A DNA stretch of 43,398 bases from assembly GCA_902592285.1 (NCBI GenBank), contig CACJED010000005.1:1-43398 (forward strand), written 5' to 3'. Within the stretch, counting starts at the first letter, position 1. Each line of letters begins with the position of its first letter. The notes beneath the pieces were generated by a model. The model saw only the letters and a list, made by a program, of their open reading frames with translations. It searched no databases and had not been told where the DNA came from. The translations under genes and the position numbers were made by a program. The DNA is from an uncultured Pelagibacteraceae bacterium. Lineage in GTDB: Bacteria; Pseudomonadota; Alphaproteobacteria; Pelagibacterales; Pelagibacteraceae. Below, piece by piece: positions 8,195-16,370 of the stretch.

Positions 8195-8533
8195 ATGATA
8201 TTTTTTACTTTAAAAATTGTACTTGCAGCAATCATAATAGCTTTTGCTAGTTGGCTGTCAGGTCAAAACCCCAAATTGGCAGGATTTATTATTGCTCTAC
8301 CGCTTGTATCACTTATAGCTATCGCATTTTCTTACTATGAACATAATGATGTGGAAAAAACAGTGCTTTTCACTAAAAGTATATTGGTTGCTATACCTGT
8401 AAGTTATCTATTTTTTTTACCCTTCTTCTTTGCAAAATCTTTAAATATGAATTTCTTAATGATTTATGGTGCAGGCCTAGGATTGTTAATTGTTGGTTTC
8501 TTTATACACAAATATATCGCTAATTTTTTATAA
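8195..8533 (+). CDS. Small four-helix membrane protein, DUF3147/GlpM-like
   Basis: A 112-residue, very hydrophobic protein with four predicted membrane helices (about 1-20, 28-46, 61-82 and 88-106) and short polar loops. The layout, with a Gly-Phe-Ile-Ile-Ala-Leu-Pro-Leu motif in helix 2 and a conserved-looking YYEHNDVE loop, resembles the DUF3147/GlpM family of uncharacterised inner-membrane proteins. This assignment is from overall appearance. It lies 13 bases after zur on the same strand and 17 bases before another small membrane protein, so it may be cotranscribed with znuCB-zur. No function is known to me. Confidence 0.75.
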   Translation: MIFFTLKIVLAAIIIAFASWLSGQNPKLAGFIIALPLVSLIAIAFSYYEHNDVEKTVLFTKSILVAIPVSYLFFLPFFFAKSLNMNFLMIYGAGLGLLIVGFFIHKYIANFL

Positions 8534-8550
8534 AAATAGAAAGGATAATT

Positions 8551-8772
8551 ATGTCTAAAAATAACTATATAAAATGGATAAGTACATTTTTAGTTTTAAT
8601 TGGTATTCTATTAACAAACCTAAATATATATCCTTTAAATATATACTTTCACGGATTAGGTGTTGTTGGATGGACTATCGCTGGATTTATTAGCAAAGAT
8701 AAAGCAATCTTAACAAACTTTGGATTACAAATTCCATTGTTCTTGGTAGGGATTTATAAAATAATTATTTAA
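8551..8772 (+). CDS. Small two- or three-helix membrane protein, unknown function
   Basis: A 73-residue hydrophobic protein with segments at about 8-27, 32-47 and 53-72. It starts MSKNNYIKW and has AAAGGATAA a few bases before the ATG, a good ribosome binding site by the standards of this window. I do not recognise the family with certainty; short proteins of this kind recur in SAR11 genomes. It follows the DUF3147-like gene by 17 bases, and its 3' end overlaps the end of convergent phoB by 4 bases, making it the last gene of the zinc-linked plus-strand run. Confidence 0.7.
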   Translation: MSKNNYIKWISTFLVLIGILLTNLNIYPLNIYFHGLGVVGWTIAGFISKDKAILTNFGLQIPLFLVGIYKIII

Positions 8773-9449
8773 ATTAAAGAATAACCCGAGGCTCTAACTG
8801 TTCGAATTAACTCTTTTTTACCTTCAATATTGATTGATTGTCTTAGTCTTCTAATATGAACGTCAATAGTTCTACTTTCTACATTCACATTATTAGGCCA
8901 AACAGTTTCGAGAATTTGATCTCGAGAATAAACTCTTTTTGGATTTGTTAAGAAGAACTCTAATAATCTAAATTCTGTAGGGCCAAGTTGAATTTCTTTA
9001 TCTGATCTAAAAACTCTTTTTTCTATTCTATCTAATTTTAAATCTTCAAATATTAGTTCATTTGCAACAACTTTAGGATCAGATCTTCTTAGAACAGCTT
9101 TTATTCGAGCAGATAGCTCATTAAAACTGAATGGTTTTGTGACATAATCATCTACACCACTTTCAAGACCTTTTATCTTGTCTTCTTCCTCTCCTTTGGC
9201 TGTAAGCATAATGATAGGAAGGCTCTTAAAATTACTGTCTCTTCTAATATTTTTACAGATATCTATCCCTGATAAATCCGGTAGCATCCAATCTAATAAG
9301 AGTAGATTAGGTTCAAATTTTTTTAATTCTTTTAAACCCTCATTTCCGTTTAATGATGAAGAGACAACAAATCCCTCTTTCTCTAAATTATGTTGGACTA
9401 ATTGAACTATTGAAGCTTCATCTTCAATAATAAAAATTTTTCCTTTCAT
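8769..9449 (-). CDS. phoB: Phosphate regulon response regulator PhoB
   Basis: OmpR/PhoB-type DNA-binding response regulator of 226 residues. The receiver domain (1-120) has acidic residues E9-D10, the phospho-acceptor D53 in LLLDWMLPD, and the conserved Lys in VTKPFSFNEL. The C-terminal winged helix (about 130-226) carries LGPTEFRLLEFFL and SRTIDVHIRRLRQSI, the normal recognition-helix region. It is the last gene of the phoR-pstSCAB-phoU-phoB run, 4 bases after phoU. Its presumed targets are the Pho-box-like repeats before pstS and phoR in the same cluster. Confidence 0.95.
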   Translation of the reverse strand: MKGKIFIIEDEASIVQLVQHNLEKEGFVVSSSLNGNEGLKELKKFEPNLLLLDWMLPDLSGIDICKNIRRDSNFKSLPIIMLTAKGEEEDKIKGLESGVDDYVTKPFSFNELSARIKAVLRRSDPKVVANELIFEDLKLDRIEKRVFRSDKEIQLGPTEFRLLEFFLTNPKRVYSRDQILETVWPNNVNVESRTIDVHIRRLRQSINIEGKKELIRTVRASGYSLI

Positions 9450-9453
9450 CTAA

Positions 9454-10146
9454 TTATTCTTGGATTACTTTGCCCTTTGGTCTACTGCCTTTTAGATATT
9501 CACCTTTTACTAAATAACATACTGTCTCAGCGATATTCGTTATATGATCACCTGCTCTTTCAAGATTTTTTGTTGCAAAAATTAAATGTGTAGAAAAATC
9601 TAAGTTTTTTTTATCTTTAGATAAAAAGTCAATTACACTTTCCATTGCGATATATGTTAAATCATCAACTTGTTCATCTTTTTCCCAAACTTCTTTTGCC
9701 TTATCAAAATTTTTATTTACATAACTATCAAGAACATCATTTAATTGTTTCATGACAAGCTCTCCAAGTCTTTTTAAATTTCCCAACAATTCATCAGGTA
9801 AATCTAATGGTAAAGGCTTAACTTTTTTTGCATTACTTTTTGATAGATCCCCTATTCTCTCTAAATCTTGTGAAATTTTTAATGAACTTATAGTCTCTCT
9901 TAAATCAATTGCCATAGGTGCTCTTTTAACTAGTAAATTCATTATTTGAGTATCTATTTTAGATCTAAATTTGTTAATCTCTTCATCACTTTTAATTATT
10001 TTATCAATTGAGTCCTTATCAACTTTAATTACAGCATCCATTGCGTCACTCAATTGAGACTCGGTTAAGCTACCCATTTTAATTAACGAGTCTTTAAGGA
10101 ACTGAAGTTCTTCTTCGTAAGACTTTACTGTGTGTTCATTGCTCAT
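9454..10146 (-). CDS. phoU: Phosphate signalling protein PhoU
   Basis: Peripheral regulator that links PstSCAB transport activity to PhoR and represses the Pho response when phosphate is plentiful. The 230 residues form two PhoU-type three-helix repeats. Metal-binding-like motifs are visible: LERIGDLSKSNAKK in the first half and LERAGDHITNIAETVCYLVKGE in the second, both typical. The gene lies between pstB (3 bases upstream) and phoB (4 bases downstream), as in many alphaproteobacteria. Confidence 0.95.
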   Translation of the reverse strand: MSNEHTVKSYEEELQFLKDSLIKMGSLTESQLSDAMDAVIKVDKDSIDKIIKSDEEINKFRSKIDTQIMNLLVKRAPMAIDLRETISSLKISQDLERIGDLSKSNAKKVKPLPLDLPDELLGNLKRLGELVMKQLNDVLDSYVNKNFDKAKEVWEKDEQVDDLTYIAMESVIDFLSKDKKNLDFSTHLIFATKNLERAGDHITNIAETVCYLVKGEYLKGSRPKGKVIQE

Positions 10147-10149
10147 AAT

Positions 10150-10911
10150 TTATCCAAATCTACCTGTAATATAGTCTTGTGTCATTTTATTGTCAGGATT
10201 TTTAAAAATTTTCTCAGTTTTTCCAACTTCAATTAACTTTCCTAGGTGGAAAAACCCTGTTTTTTGTGAAACACGTACAGCCTGAGCCATTGAGTGTGTC
10301 ACTATTACAATCGTATAAGTTTTTTTTAATTCATCAATTAATTCTTCAATTTTTGCAGTAGCAATTGGGTCTAATGCTGAGCATGGTTCATCCATTAAGA
10401 TCACTTCAGGGTTAACAGATATAGCTCTCGCTATACAAAGTCTTTGTTGCTGTCCTCCAGATAAACTTGTACCTGGTTCATCTAGTCTATCTTTAACTTC
10501 TTCCCATAAAGCAGATTTTTTTAAACTGTTCTCAACAATTTGATCTAGTTCGTTTTTGGTTTCACCTTTTCCATGAATTTTAGGACCATACGAAATATTA
10601 TCATATATACTTTTTGGAAATGGATTTGGCTTTTGAAAAACCATTCCAACTCTTTCTCTTAATGAGACAACATCCAGATCTTTATCATTAATATTCATGC
10701 CATCCATTTCAATATTTCCAGTAACTTTACAAATATCAATCACGTCATTCATTCTGTTAATGCATCTTATAAAAGTTGATTTACCACATCCAGATGGACC
10801 AATTAAAGCAGTCACTTCTTTTTCATTTAAATCCAAATTAACATCAAACAATGCTTGTTTATCACCATAATAAACATTTAAATTTTTTGATTTTATCTTA
10901 ACATTACTCAT
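10150..10911 (-). CDS. pstB: Phosphate ABC transporter ATP-binding protein PstB
   Basis: ATPase that powers high-affinity phosphate import. The 253 residues contain Walker [10 protein letters not shown], the PstB-typical CINRMND and [18 protein letters not shown], the ABC signature [15 protein letters not shown], Walker [14 protein letters not shown] and the switch His in [12 protein letters not shown]. It starts directly after the pstA stop and is followed by phoU after 3 bases. The motif set is specific enough to exclude other ATPases. Confidence 0.97.
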   Translation of the reverse strand: MSNVKIKSKNLNVYYGDKQALFDVNLDLNEKEVTALIGPSGCGKSTFIRCINRMNDVIDICKVTGNIEMDGMNINDKDLDVVSLRERVGMVFQKPNPFPKSIYDNISYGPKIHGKGETKNELDQIVENSLKKSALWEEVKDRLDEPGTSLSGGQQQRLCIARAISVNPEVILMDEPCSALDPIATAKIEELIDELKKTYTIVIVTHSMAQAVRVSQKTGFFHLGKLIEVGKTEKIFKNPDNKMTQDYITGRFG

Positions 10912-12174
10912 TTAATTCCATCGTTTTTCAAATTTTTGTCTTAAGTATACTGCAATAAAATTCATTACAATTAAAAAGCTTAAGAGCATCATAATTGTTG
11001 CTGAAGTTTTTTCAACAAAGCCTCTTTCTGCAGACTCTGACCATAAATATACTTGAACAGGTAAAGAAGATGATGGATCAACTGGACTTGACGGTATGTC
11101 AACAACAAATGCCACCATTCCAATTAATATAAGTGGTGCTGTTTCACCTAATGCTTGAGCTAATCCAATTATAGTTCCTGATAAAGTGCCTGGTAGTGCT
11201 AACGGTACTACATGGTGAAAAACAGATTGAAATTTAGAAGCACCAACTGCTAGAGCGCCCTCTCTTATTGAAGGTGGAACAGCTTTTAATGATGCTCTGC
11301 AGGGAATTATAATTCTTGGTAAAGTCATTAACGCTAAAGTTATTCCAGCAACTAATGGTGTTGATCTCGGTAATTGGATAGTTGCAAGTAAAATTTGTAG
11401 AGCAAGTAAACCGTAAACAATAGATGGCACTGCTGCTAAATTATTTATATTAATTTCAATAAAATCTGTAATCTTATTTTTTGGAGCGAACTCTTCCAAG
11501 TAAATTGACGCTAGGACAGCTACTGGAAAAGCTAATAATAAACAAATTAAAATACTATAAAATGATCCAACTAAAGCTCCACCTATACCTGCTAGTTCTG
11601 GATCTCTAGAGTCACCATTGTTAAAGAAATAATTATTAAAATTTTTACTTATCTTTTTATTTTCAACAAAATAATCATAAATAACTAATTGAAAGTCAGA
11701 AATTCTTCTTCTTTCTTCAGGTAAATCTCTTGGATAATTACCTTTATGTAATTGATCAATGTCATCAGAGGCTGTTAAATCTAATGTGATTGTTTTACCT
11801 ATTAAGTTATTATCATTTAAAAAAGCTTTTTTAATCTCAATTTCAGCATCACCACTAAATAGTTTTAATAATTCATCTTCCTCGTCTCTATCTTTTGCTG
11901 GATAAGCCTTTATTAAATTTTCAATCATTACATCGTAAAAATCAGCTTCCATTATTTCTTCCTGGGGTGCACCATTTTGAATTTCTAGTAATTCCTGATC
12001 AAAAAAAACTTCAGTGGTAATTACTGTTTTTTTAAAGGCTGAACTTCCTTTTGAGAAAATATTTTGAACTAAAATAACGACAAATAACAAAGCAACAAAG
12101 ATAGATGTTAATCCGTAAAATCTAAATCTTTTTTCTGCTCGGTGTCTTTTTTTTAATCTTTCTTCTTTAGTCAT
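10912..12174 (-). CDS. pstA: Phosphate ABC transporter permease PstA
   Basis: Inner-membrane permease subunit. The 420 residues are longer than E. coli PstA (about 296), because of an N-terminal extension of the type seen in other alphaproteobacteria: one membrane helix (about 19-42) and then a charged, probably periplasmic region to about residue 200. The transport core follows, with FPVAVLASIYLEEFAP, NINNLAAVPSIVYGLL and the coupling motif EGALAVGASKFQSVFHHVVPLALPG. It overlaps pstC by 8 bases and abuts pstB. Confidence 0.95.
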   Translation of the reverse strand: MTKEERLKKRHRAEKRFRFYGLTSIFVALLFVVILVQNIFSKGSSAFKKTVITTEVFFDQELLEIQNGAPQEEIMEADFYDVMIENLIKAYPAKDRDEEDELLKLFSGDAEIEIKKAFLNDNNLIGKTITLDLTASDDIDQLHKGNYPRDLPEERRRISDFQLVIYDYFVENKKISKNFNNYFFNNGDSRDPELAGIGGALVGSFYSILICLLLAFPVAVLASIYLEEFAPKNKITDFIEININNLAAVPSIVYGLLALQILLATIQLPRSTPLVAGITLALMTLPRIIIPCRASLKAVPPSIREGALAVGASKFQSVFHHVVPLALPGTLSGTIIGLAQALGETAPLILIGMVAFVVDIPSSPVDPSSSLPVQVYLWSESAERGFVEKTSATIMMLLSFLIVMNFIAVYLRQKFEKRWN

Positions 12175-13570
12175 ACTTCTCTCTATATTTTTTGACTGCT
12201 CTTTGAGCGATATAATTCAATATTAATGTTGCTATAAATAATGTAAGTCCTAAAGCAAAAGCGGATTGAGTTTTCGGACTATCAAATTCTTGGTCACCAA
12301 CAAGTATCATTACAATTTGAGTTGTAATTGTTGTAGTAGACTCTAAAGGGTTAATTGTAAGATTTGCAGCAAGGCCAGCTGCCATGACAACTATCATTGT
12401 TTCACCTATCGCTCTTGATACTGCTAATAAAACTGATCCTATTATCCCTGGAAGAGCCGCAGGGATTACGACTTGTTTAATAGTTTCTGATTTAGTGGCT
12501 CCTACAGCATATGAACCATCTCTTAATGATTGTGGTACAGAATTAATTACATCATCAGATAAAGATGAAACATATGGAATAATCATTATTCCCATAATTA
12601 ATCCTGCGGCTAAAGCACTTTCAGATGAAACAGTTAATCCTAAATTTTCACCTACTTGTCTAAAAAAAGGTCCAACAGTTAATGCAGCAAAGAAACCATA
12701 AACTACAGTTGGTATTCCAGCTAAAATTTCAATAATTGGTTTTGAAATTCTTCTTACTTTAATTGAAGCATATTCAGCCATGTAAATTCCTGAAAATAGG
12801 CCAATAGGAACAGCTACTAACATCGCAATAAAAGCTATGAAAGATGTCCCTGCAATTAATGGAATAAAGCCAAAAGCATCTTTTAACTCTTCAAATTCAG
12901 CTGCAGTTATTGATGAGGCATCTCTAACAAAGGCTCTTTGAGGACTCCAATTTGTACCAAATAAATAATCAAAAATATTAATGACTGAAAAAAACTTTAT
13001 ACTTTCAAAAAGTAGTGAAAATATTATTCCGAGAGTAGTCAAAATTGCTATTAAGGAAGATACAAACAATAAACCTTTTAATATAACTTCCACATCGTCT
13101 CTAGCTTTATTGTTATTTTTTATTTTTTTTAATGAGTAAATAACTGAGACTATAATTATTCCAAAAATTAAAACTACTTTTGAATTTGTAAAAAGATTTA
13201 TAAATTTTGCATAAGCAAGAGCACTTTCTTTTAATATACTGTCTATATCTCCAAAAAAGGTACCTAAATGAATAGCTTTAATTTTTTCATATATTAAATT
13301 TGCTTCATTTTTATCACTAAAAATTGCACCTTGATTTGCGGCTGTTTCAATAATTATAGATTTAATAATTACAGGTTCAAATAATGACCAGACTAATAAA
13401 AATACTAATGCTGGTATTGAACACCATAAAACAAGATAGTATCCATAAAATTTTGGTAGAGCATTTAATTTGATATCATCTTTGATAGAAATGGTTTTAG
13501 TTTTTGATTTTCCATAGAAGAACAAAGAGACAGAAAATATAGTAATTAAAAATATAAGAACGATGTTCAT
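12167..13570 (-). CDS. pstC: Phosphate ABC transporter permease PstC
   Basis: The other permease subunit. At 467 residues it is also extended relative to E. coli PstC (about 319), with extra hydrophobic segments and a periplasmic stretch before the core. Core motifs: AVPIGLFSGIYMAEYAS, PIIEILAGIPTVVYGFFA, the coupling loop DGSYAVGATKSETIKQVVIPAALPG, and SRAIGETMIVVMAAG. It lies 112 bases downstream of pstS, separated by a terminator hairpin, so its expression relies on read-through from the pstS transcript or an unseen promoter in the gap. It overlaps pstA by 8 bases. Confidence 0.95.
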   Translation of the reverse strand: MNIVLIFLITIFSVSLFFYGKSKTKTISIKDDIKLNALPKFYGYYLVLWCSIPALVFLLVWSLFEPVIIKSIIIETAANQGAIFSDKNEANLIYEKIKAIHLGTFFGDIDSILKESALAYAKFINLFTNSKVVLIFGIIIVSVIYSLKKIKNNNKARDDVEVILKGLLFVSSLIAILTTLGIIFSLLFESIKFFSVINIFDYLFGTNWSPQRAFVRDASSITAAEFEELKDAFGFIPLIAGTSFIAFIAMLVAVPIGLFSGIYMAEYASIKVRRISKPIIEILAGIPTVVYGFFAALTVGPFFRQVGENLGLTVSSESALAAGLIMGIMIIPYVSSLSDDVINSVPQSLRDGSYAVGATKSETIKQVVIPAALPGIIGSVLLAVSRAIGETMIVVMAAGLAANLTINPLESTTTITTQIVMILVGDQEFDSPKTQSAFALGLTLFIATLILNYIAQRAVKKYREKYD

Positions 13571-13642
13571 TCGTCCCGAGTGATATATTCTTAATGTTAC
13601 AGAAATATTACAAATTAAATCTAAGATTGAATAAACAAAAAA

Positions 13643-13660
13643 GGCCAGTGATTACTGGCC
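13643..13660 (-). terminator. Hairpin between pstS and pstC (partial terminator)
   Basis: A perfect 7-bp stem, GGCCAGT and ACTGGCC with a 4-base loop, stands out as the GC-richest patch in the area. It is flanked by A6 (13637-13642) and T7 (13661-13667), so the minus-strand transcript from pstS ends in a stem plus U-run 22 bases after the pstS stop. With T on the other side it could also work on the plus strand. It probably lets the binding protein be made in excess over the pstCAB genes by stopping most transcripts here. Confidence 0.85.
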
Positions 13661-13682
13661 TTTTTTTGGGGATAAATGAAAA

Positions 13683-14711
13683 TTATTTTAACTTGATTGT
13701 ATTCAGATCTACTGCAGCAGTTCTAGTAACTTTGTATTTATCTGAAGCTAAAGGAACAAGTCCTATTTCAGCTAAATAACCTCTGTTACTCATTGCTTTT
13801 TTTGAGGTAAATTCTTTAAGAAACTCTTTAATGCCTGGAATTACTCCAATGTGAGCTTTTTTTACATAAAAGAACAATGGTCTTGCAATTGGATAAGAAT
13901 AATCTTGGATACCTTCTAATGATGGCTGAACACCATTAATAGATGATGCTTTGATTTTATCCTTGTTGGCAACTAAGTAACTATAACCAAAAAAACCATA
14001 TGCATCAGGATTAGATGAAAGTTTTTGTACAATTAAAGTATCATTTTCACCAGCCTCAACAGCATATCCATCTTCTCTAATTTTAGCACATTCCTTTTTA
14101 GCTTTTTTACCTTCAGCATCATAAAGAGATTTAGCTGTTTTCGTGCATCCTTTAACCATAACTAATGAATTCCATGCATCTCTAGTACCTGATGTTGGAG
14201 GTGCAACTAATATTTCAATCTTTTTATTTGGAAGGCTAGCATCTATATCACTCCAATTTTTATATGGATTTTCAATAAGTTTTCCATCAATGTCTACTTT
14301 AGATGCTAAAGCTCTCCATAATTGTTCTTTTGTGAAGTCTGCATCTGGAGCATTTACTGAGTGTGCAAATGAAATACCGTCATTACCTATTACTATTTCA
14401 ATAATTTCAGCAACTCCATTTTTCTCACATAGAGCTTTTTCTTTTGTTTTAATTGCTCTTGATGCATTTGTTATATCAGGATGATTTGCTCCCACACCTG
14501 CGCAGAACAATTTCATTCCTCCACCTGTCCCTGTACTTTCGATTACTGGTGTCTTGAATTTTCCACCTTTACCAAACTTTTCAGCTACAACTGTAGCATA
14601 TGGGTAAACAGTAGAAGAACCCACAATTTTTATTTGATCTCTTGCGTAACTTGTTGTTGTAAAACTAAGTACTAAAAGAAAACCTAATAAAATTTTTACT
14701 AATCTATTCAT
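13683..14711 (-). CDS. pstS: Phosphate ABC transporter substrate-binding protein PstS
   Basis: Periplasmic phosphate-binding protein. The 342 residues begin with a signal peptide (NRLVKILLGFLLVLSFTTT, cut near SYA-RD). Phosphate-site motifs: IVGSSTVYPYATVVAEKF, ESTGTGGGMKLFCAGVG and APPTSGTRDAWN, the last carrying the Ser/Arg/Asp contacts of the family. AAAAAGGAGAAAT precedes the ATG, one of the best ribosome binding sites in the window. A Pho-box-like repeat with a properly spaced -10 lies upstream, and a terminator hairpin downstream, both consistent with high, phosphate-controlled expression. Confidence 0.97.
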   Translation of the reverse strand: MNRLVKILLGFLLVLSFTTTSYARDQIKIVGSSTVYPYATVVAEKFGKGGKFKTPVIESTGTGGGMKLFCAGVGANHPDITNASRAIKTKEKALCEKNGVAEIIEIVIGNDGISFAHSVNAPDADFTKEQLWRALASKVDIDGKLIENPYKNWSDIDASLPNKKIEILVAPPTSGTRDAWNSLVMVKGCTKTAKSLYDAEGKKAKKECAKIREDGYAVEAGENDTLIVQKLSSNPDAYGFFGYSYLVANKDKIKASSINGVQPSLEGIQDYSYPIARPLFFYVKKAHIGVIPGIKEFLKEFTSKKAMSNRGYLAEIGLVPLASDKYKVTRTAAVDLNTIKLK

Positions 14712-14765
14712 ATTTCTCCTTTTTTAGATTCGTTATGCATCAATAATTAAATCTAAATTTTAAAT

Positions 14766-14799
14766 ATTTTATTAAAGGAAAGTTAAAGTTTTGTTACAA
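14766..14799 (-). promoter_or_regulatory. Pho-box-like promoter of pstS
   Basis: On the minus strand, TTGTAACAAAACTTTAAC (14782-14799) is a direct repeat of two 7-mers, TTGTAAC and CTTTAAC, with a 4-base A spacer: the 11-bp periodicity of a PhoB box (CTGTCAT-N4-CTGTCAT). Exactly 10 bp downstream is TAAAAT (14766-14771), a good -10. The box takes the place of a -35 element, as in known PhoB-activated promoters. The leader to the pstS ATG would be about 50 nt. The match is by geometry; the half-sites end in TAAC rather than TCAT. Confidence 0.7.
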
Positions 14800-14819
14800 A
14801 GGCTAACTTTTTAGTTGAA

Positions 14820-15977
14820 TTAAATTGAATTAAATTTCAAATCTACAGTAGTTCCTTGATTTTCCTCACTATTAATAATCATTTCACCTCTATGTTGAGA
14901 TACTAAATGCTTAACAATAGCCAGTCCTAAGCCTGTTCCACCAACACTCCGACTTTTACTAGGGTCTACTGTGAAAAATCTTTCTGTAATTCTGTGAATA
15001 AATTCCTTGGGTATTCCTATGCCTTGATCTGAAATAGAGACAATATTTAAATCACCCTCTTTTTTCGTGGCAATTTTAATTTCTTTACCCTTCTCACTAT
15101 ATTTAATTGCATTATCAATAAGGTTAGTAAAAATTTCTATTAATTTATCCCGATCACCAATAATTTTGAAATTCTCAGTTTTTTGAAGATTTAAATTAAT
15201 GTTATTTTTTTTAACAATGTTTTCATATGTCTTAATCACGTAACTTAGCACTTCTATTAAATCTATTTCGTGTGTAGGTCTTATATGCTCTTGTAGCTCA
15301 ATCTTAGAAAGAGATAACAAATCTCTTATTAAATTTTCCATTCTCTCAGATTGAGAGCTCATTACTGGTAATAAATTAGTTACTTCAGAATTCTTTTTTA
15401 AATCAGTATTATTTTCAAATGTCTCAAGTCCCATCTTAATAGATTGAAGTGGGGTTCTAAGTTCGTGGGAAACATTTGCAACAAAATCTGATTTTAATTG
15501 TTGAAATTTATAAAATTCAGTCAAATCTCTCATAAAAAGTAAGCAAGATGGCTCATCAAAGAATAAATTATGATTATCTTGGTAAATTGTTACATTCATT
15601 CTAAGAACTGAAGGATTTCTCAATTCTATTTCAAGATCATTAGTATTTTCTCCATTGAAAGCTTTTTCAATTGAACTTAACAAGTCGGGATTTCTTAAAA
15701 ATCCACTTATATTTTCATTCAACTTTGTTTGAAATCTTTCACTGGCTGAACTATTACTAAATATTATTTCCTTGGATTTGTTTAGAATTATAATTCCTTC
15801 TGGAATGTAATTTAAAAGATTATAAATAGTTTCTCTATATTTCTTACTTTCATCTTCATCTATTTTTTTATCTTCAATTTTAACTTCAGTATTAATACCT
15901 AAGACTCTTTCTTTTTTTAAAAGAAAAAATAACAAAATAGCTATTATGATTATTAAAACAAATGTTAAAAGTTCCAT
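14820..15977 (-). CDS. phoR: Phosphate regulon sensor histidine kinase PhoR
   Basis: Membrane-bound sensor kinase of 385 residues. One N-terminal membrane helix (about 3-20) is followed by a PAS-like domain (50-150), then HisKA with H171 in VSHELRTPLQSIK, and an HATPase domain: N-box NLIDNAIKYS, G1 SDQGIGIP and G2 GGTGLGLAIVKHL. It has no large periplasmic domain, as in E. coli PhoR, so sensing probably runs through PstSCAB-PhoU. It is first in the cluster, with its own Pho-box-like promoter so close that the mRNA may start at or beside the ATG. Confidence 0.93.
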   Translation of the reverse strand: MELLTFVLIIIIAILLFFLLKKERVLGINTEVKIEDKKIDEDESKKYRETIYNLLNYIPEGIIILNKSKEIIFSNSSASERFQTKLNENISGFLRNPDLLSSIEKAFNGENTNDLEIELRNPSVLRMNVTIYQDNHNLFFDEPSCLLFMRDLTEFYKFQQLKSDFVANVSHELRTPLQSIKMGLETFENNTDLKKNSEVTNLLPVMSSQSERMENLIRDLLSLSKIELQEHIRPTHEIDLIEVLSYVIKTYENIVKKNNINLNLQKTENFKIIGDRDKLIEIFTNLIDNAIKYSEKGKEIKIATKKEGDLNIVSISDQGIGIPKEFIHRITERFFTVDPSKSRSVGGTGLGLAIVKHLVSQHRGEMIINSEENQGTTVDLKFNSI

Positions 15978-15982
15978 AAACT

Positions 15983-16016
15983 AATATCTCATTTAAATGT
16001 TACAGATTTGTTAAAT
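15983..16016 (-). promoter_or_regulatory. Pho-box-like promoter of phoR
   Basis: On the minus strand, ATTTAACAAATCTGTAAC (15999-16016) repeats a 7-mer ending in TAAC with a 4-base spacer, the same geometry as before pstS. GATATT (15983-15988) begins 10 bp after the box, the same distance as the pstS -10. With 6-8 bases from -10 to the first transcribed base, transcription would begin at or next to the phoR ATG (15977), implying a leaderless or nearly leaderless message. Confidence 0.65.
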
Positions 16017-16037
16017 TTAAAAAGCAACTATTTCTAA

Positions 16038-16370
16038 TCAAAATGAGACTAAAAAAGTAATAATTAATATTAATAAAACAACAAATACAGCAGCACTTGA
16101 TAAGTCTTTAATCTTTTTGATATCAGGGTCTATATCATTAGTTACTTTATCACACAGTTTTTCAATTGCAGTGTTCATTATTTCAAAAGCTAACAATAAG
16201 AAATATAATACAGATAATATAATTTTATAGTTGAAGTCTATATTTGATAAGAAAATATAAGGAATTATAAAAATACCTAATACCAATTCTAAAATAAAAG
16301 AATTTTCTTTGAGAACAATTTTTAATCCATTTAAAGAATTAATTAAATTAATGTATAATTTTTTAATCAT
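16038..16370 (-). CDS. dgkA: Diacylglycerol kinase
   Basis: Small integral-membrane kinase of the bacterial DgkA family that phosphorylates diacylglycerol to phosphatidate. The 110 residues hold an amphipathic N-terminal region and three membrane helices (about 29-44, 49-67 and 88-108). The family signature is plain: FEIMNTAIEKLCDKV, followed by IKKIKDLSSAAVFVVLL. Its start overlaps the end of the manC C-terminal frame by 4 bases (ATGA), so the two are coupled. In Gram-negatives DgkA mainly recycles diacylglycerol produced during envelope glycan modification. Confidence 0.93.
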   Translation of the reverse strand: MIKKLYINLINSLNGLKIVLKENSFILELVLGIFIIPYIFLSNIDFNYKIILSVLYFLLLAFEIMNTAIEKLCDKVTNDIDPDIKKIKDLSSAAVFVVLLILIITFLVSF

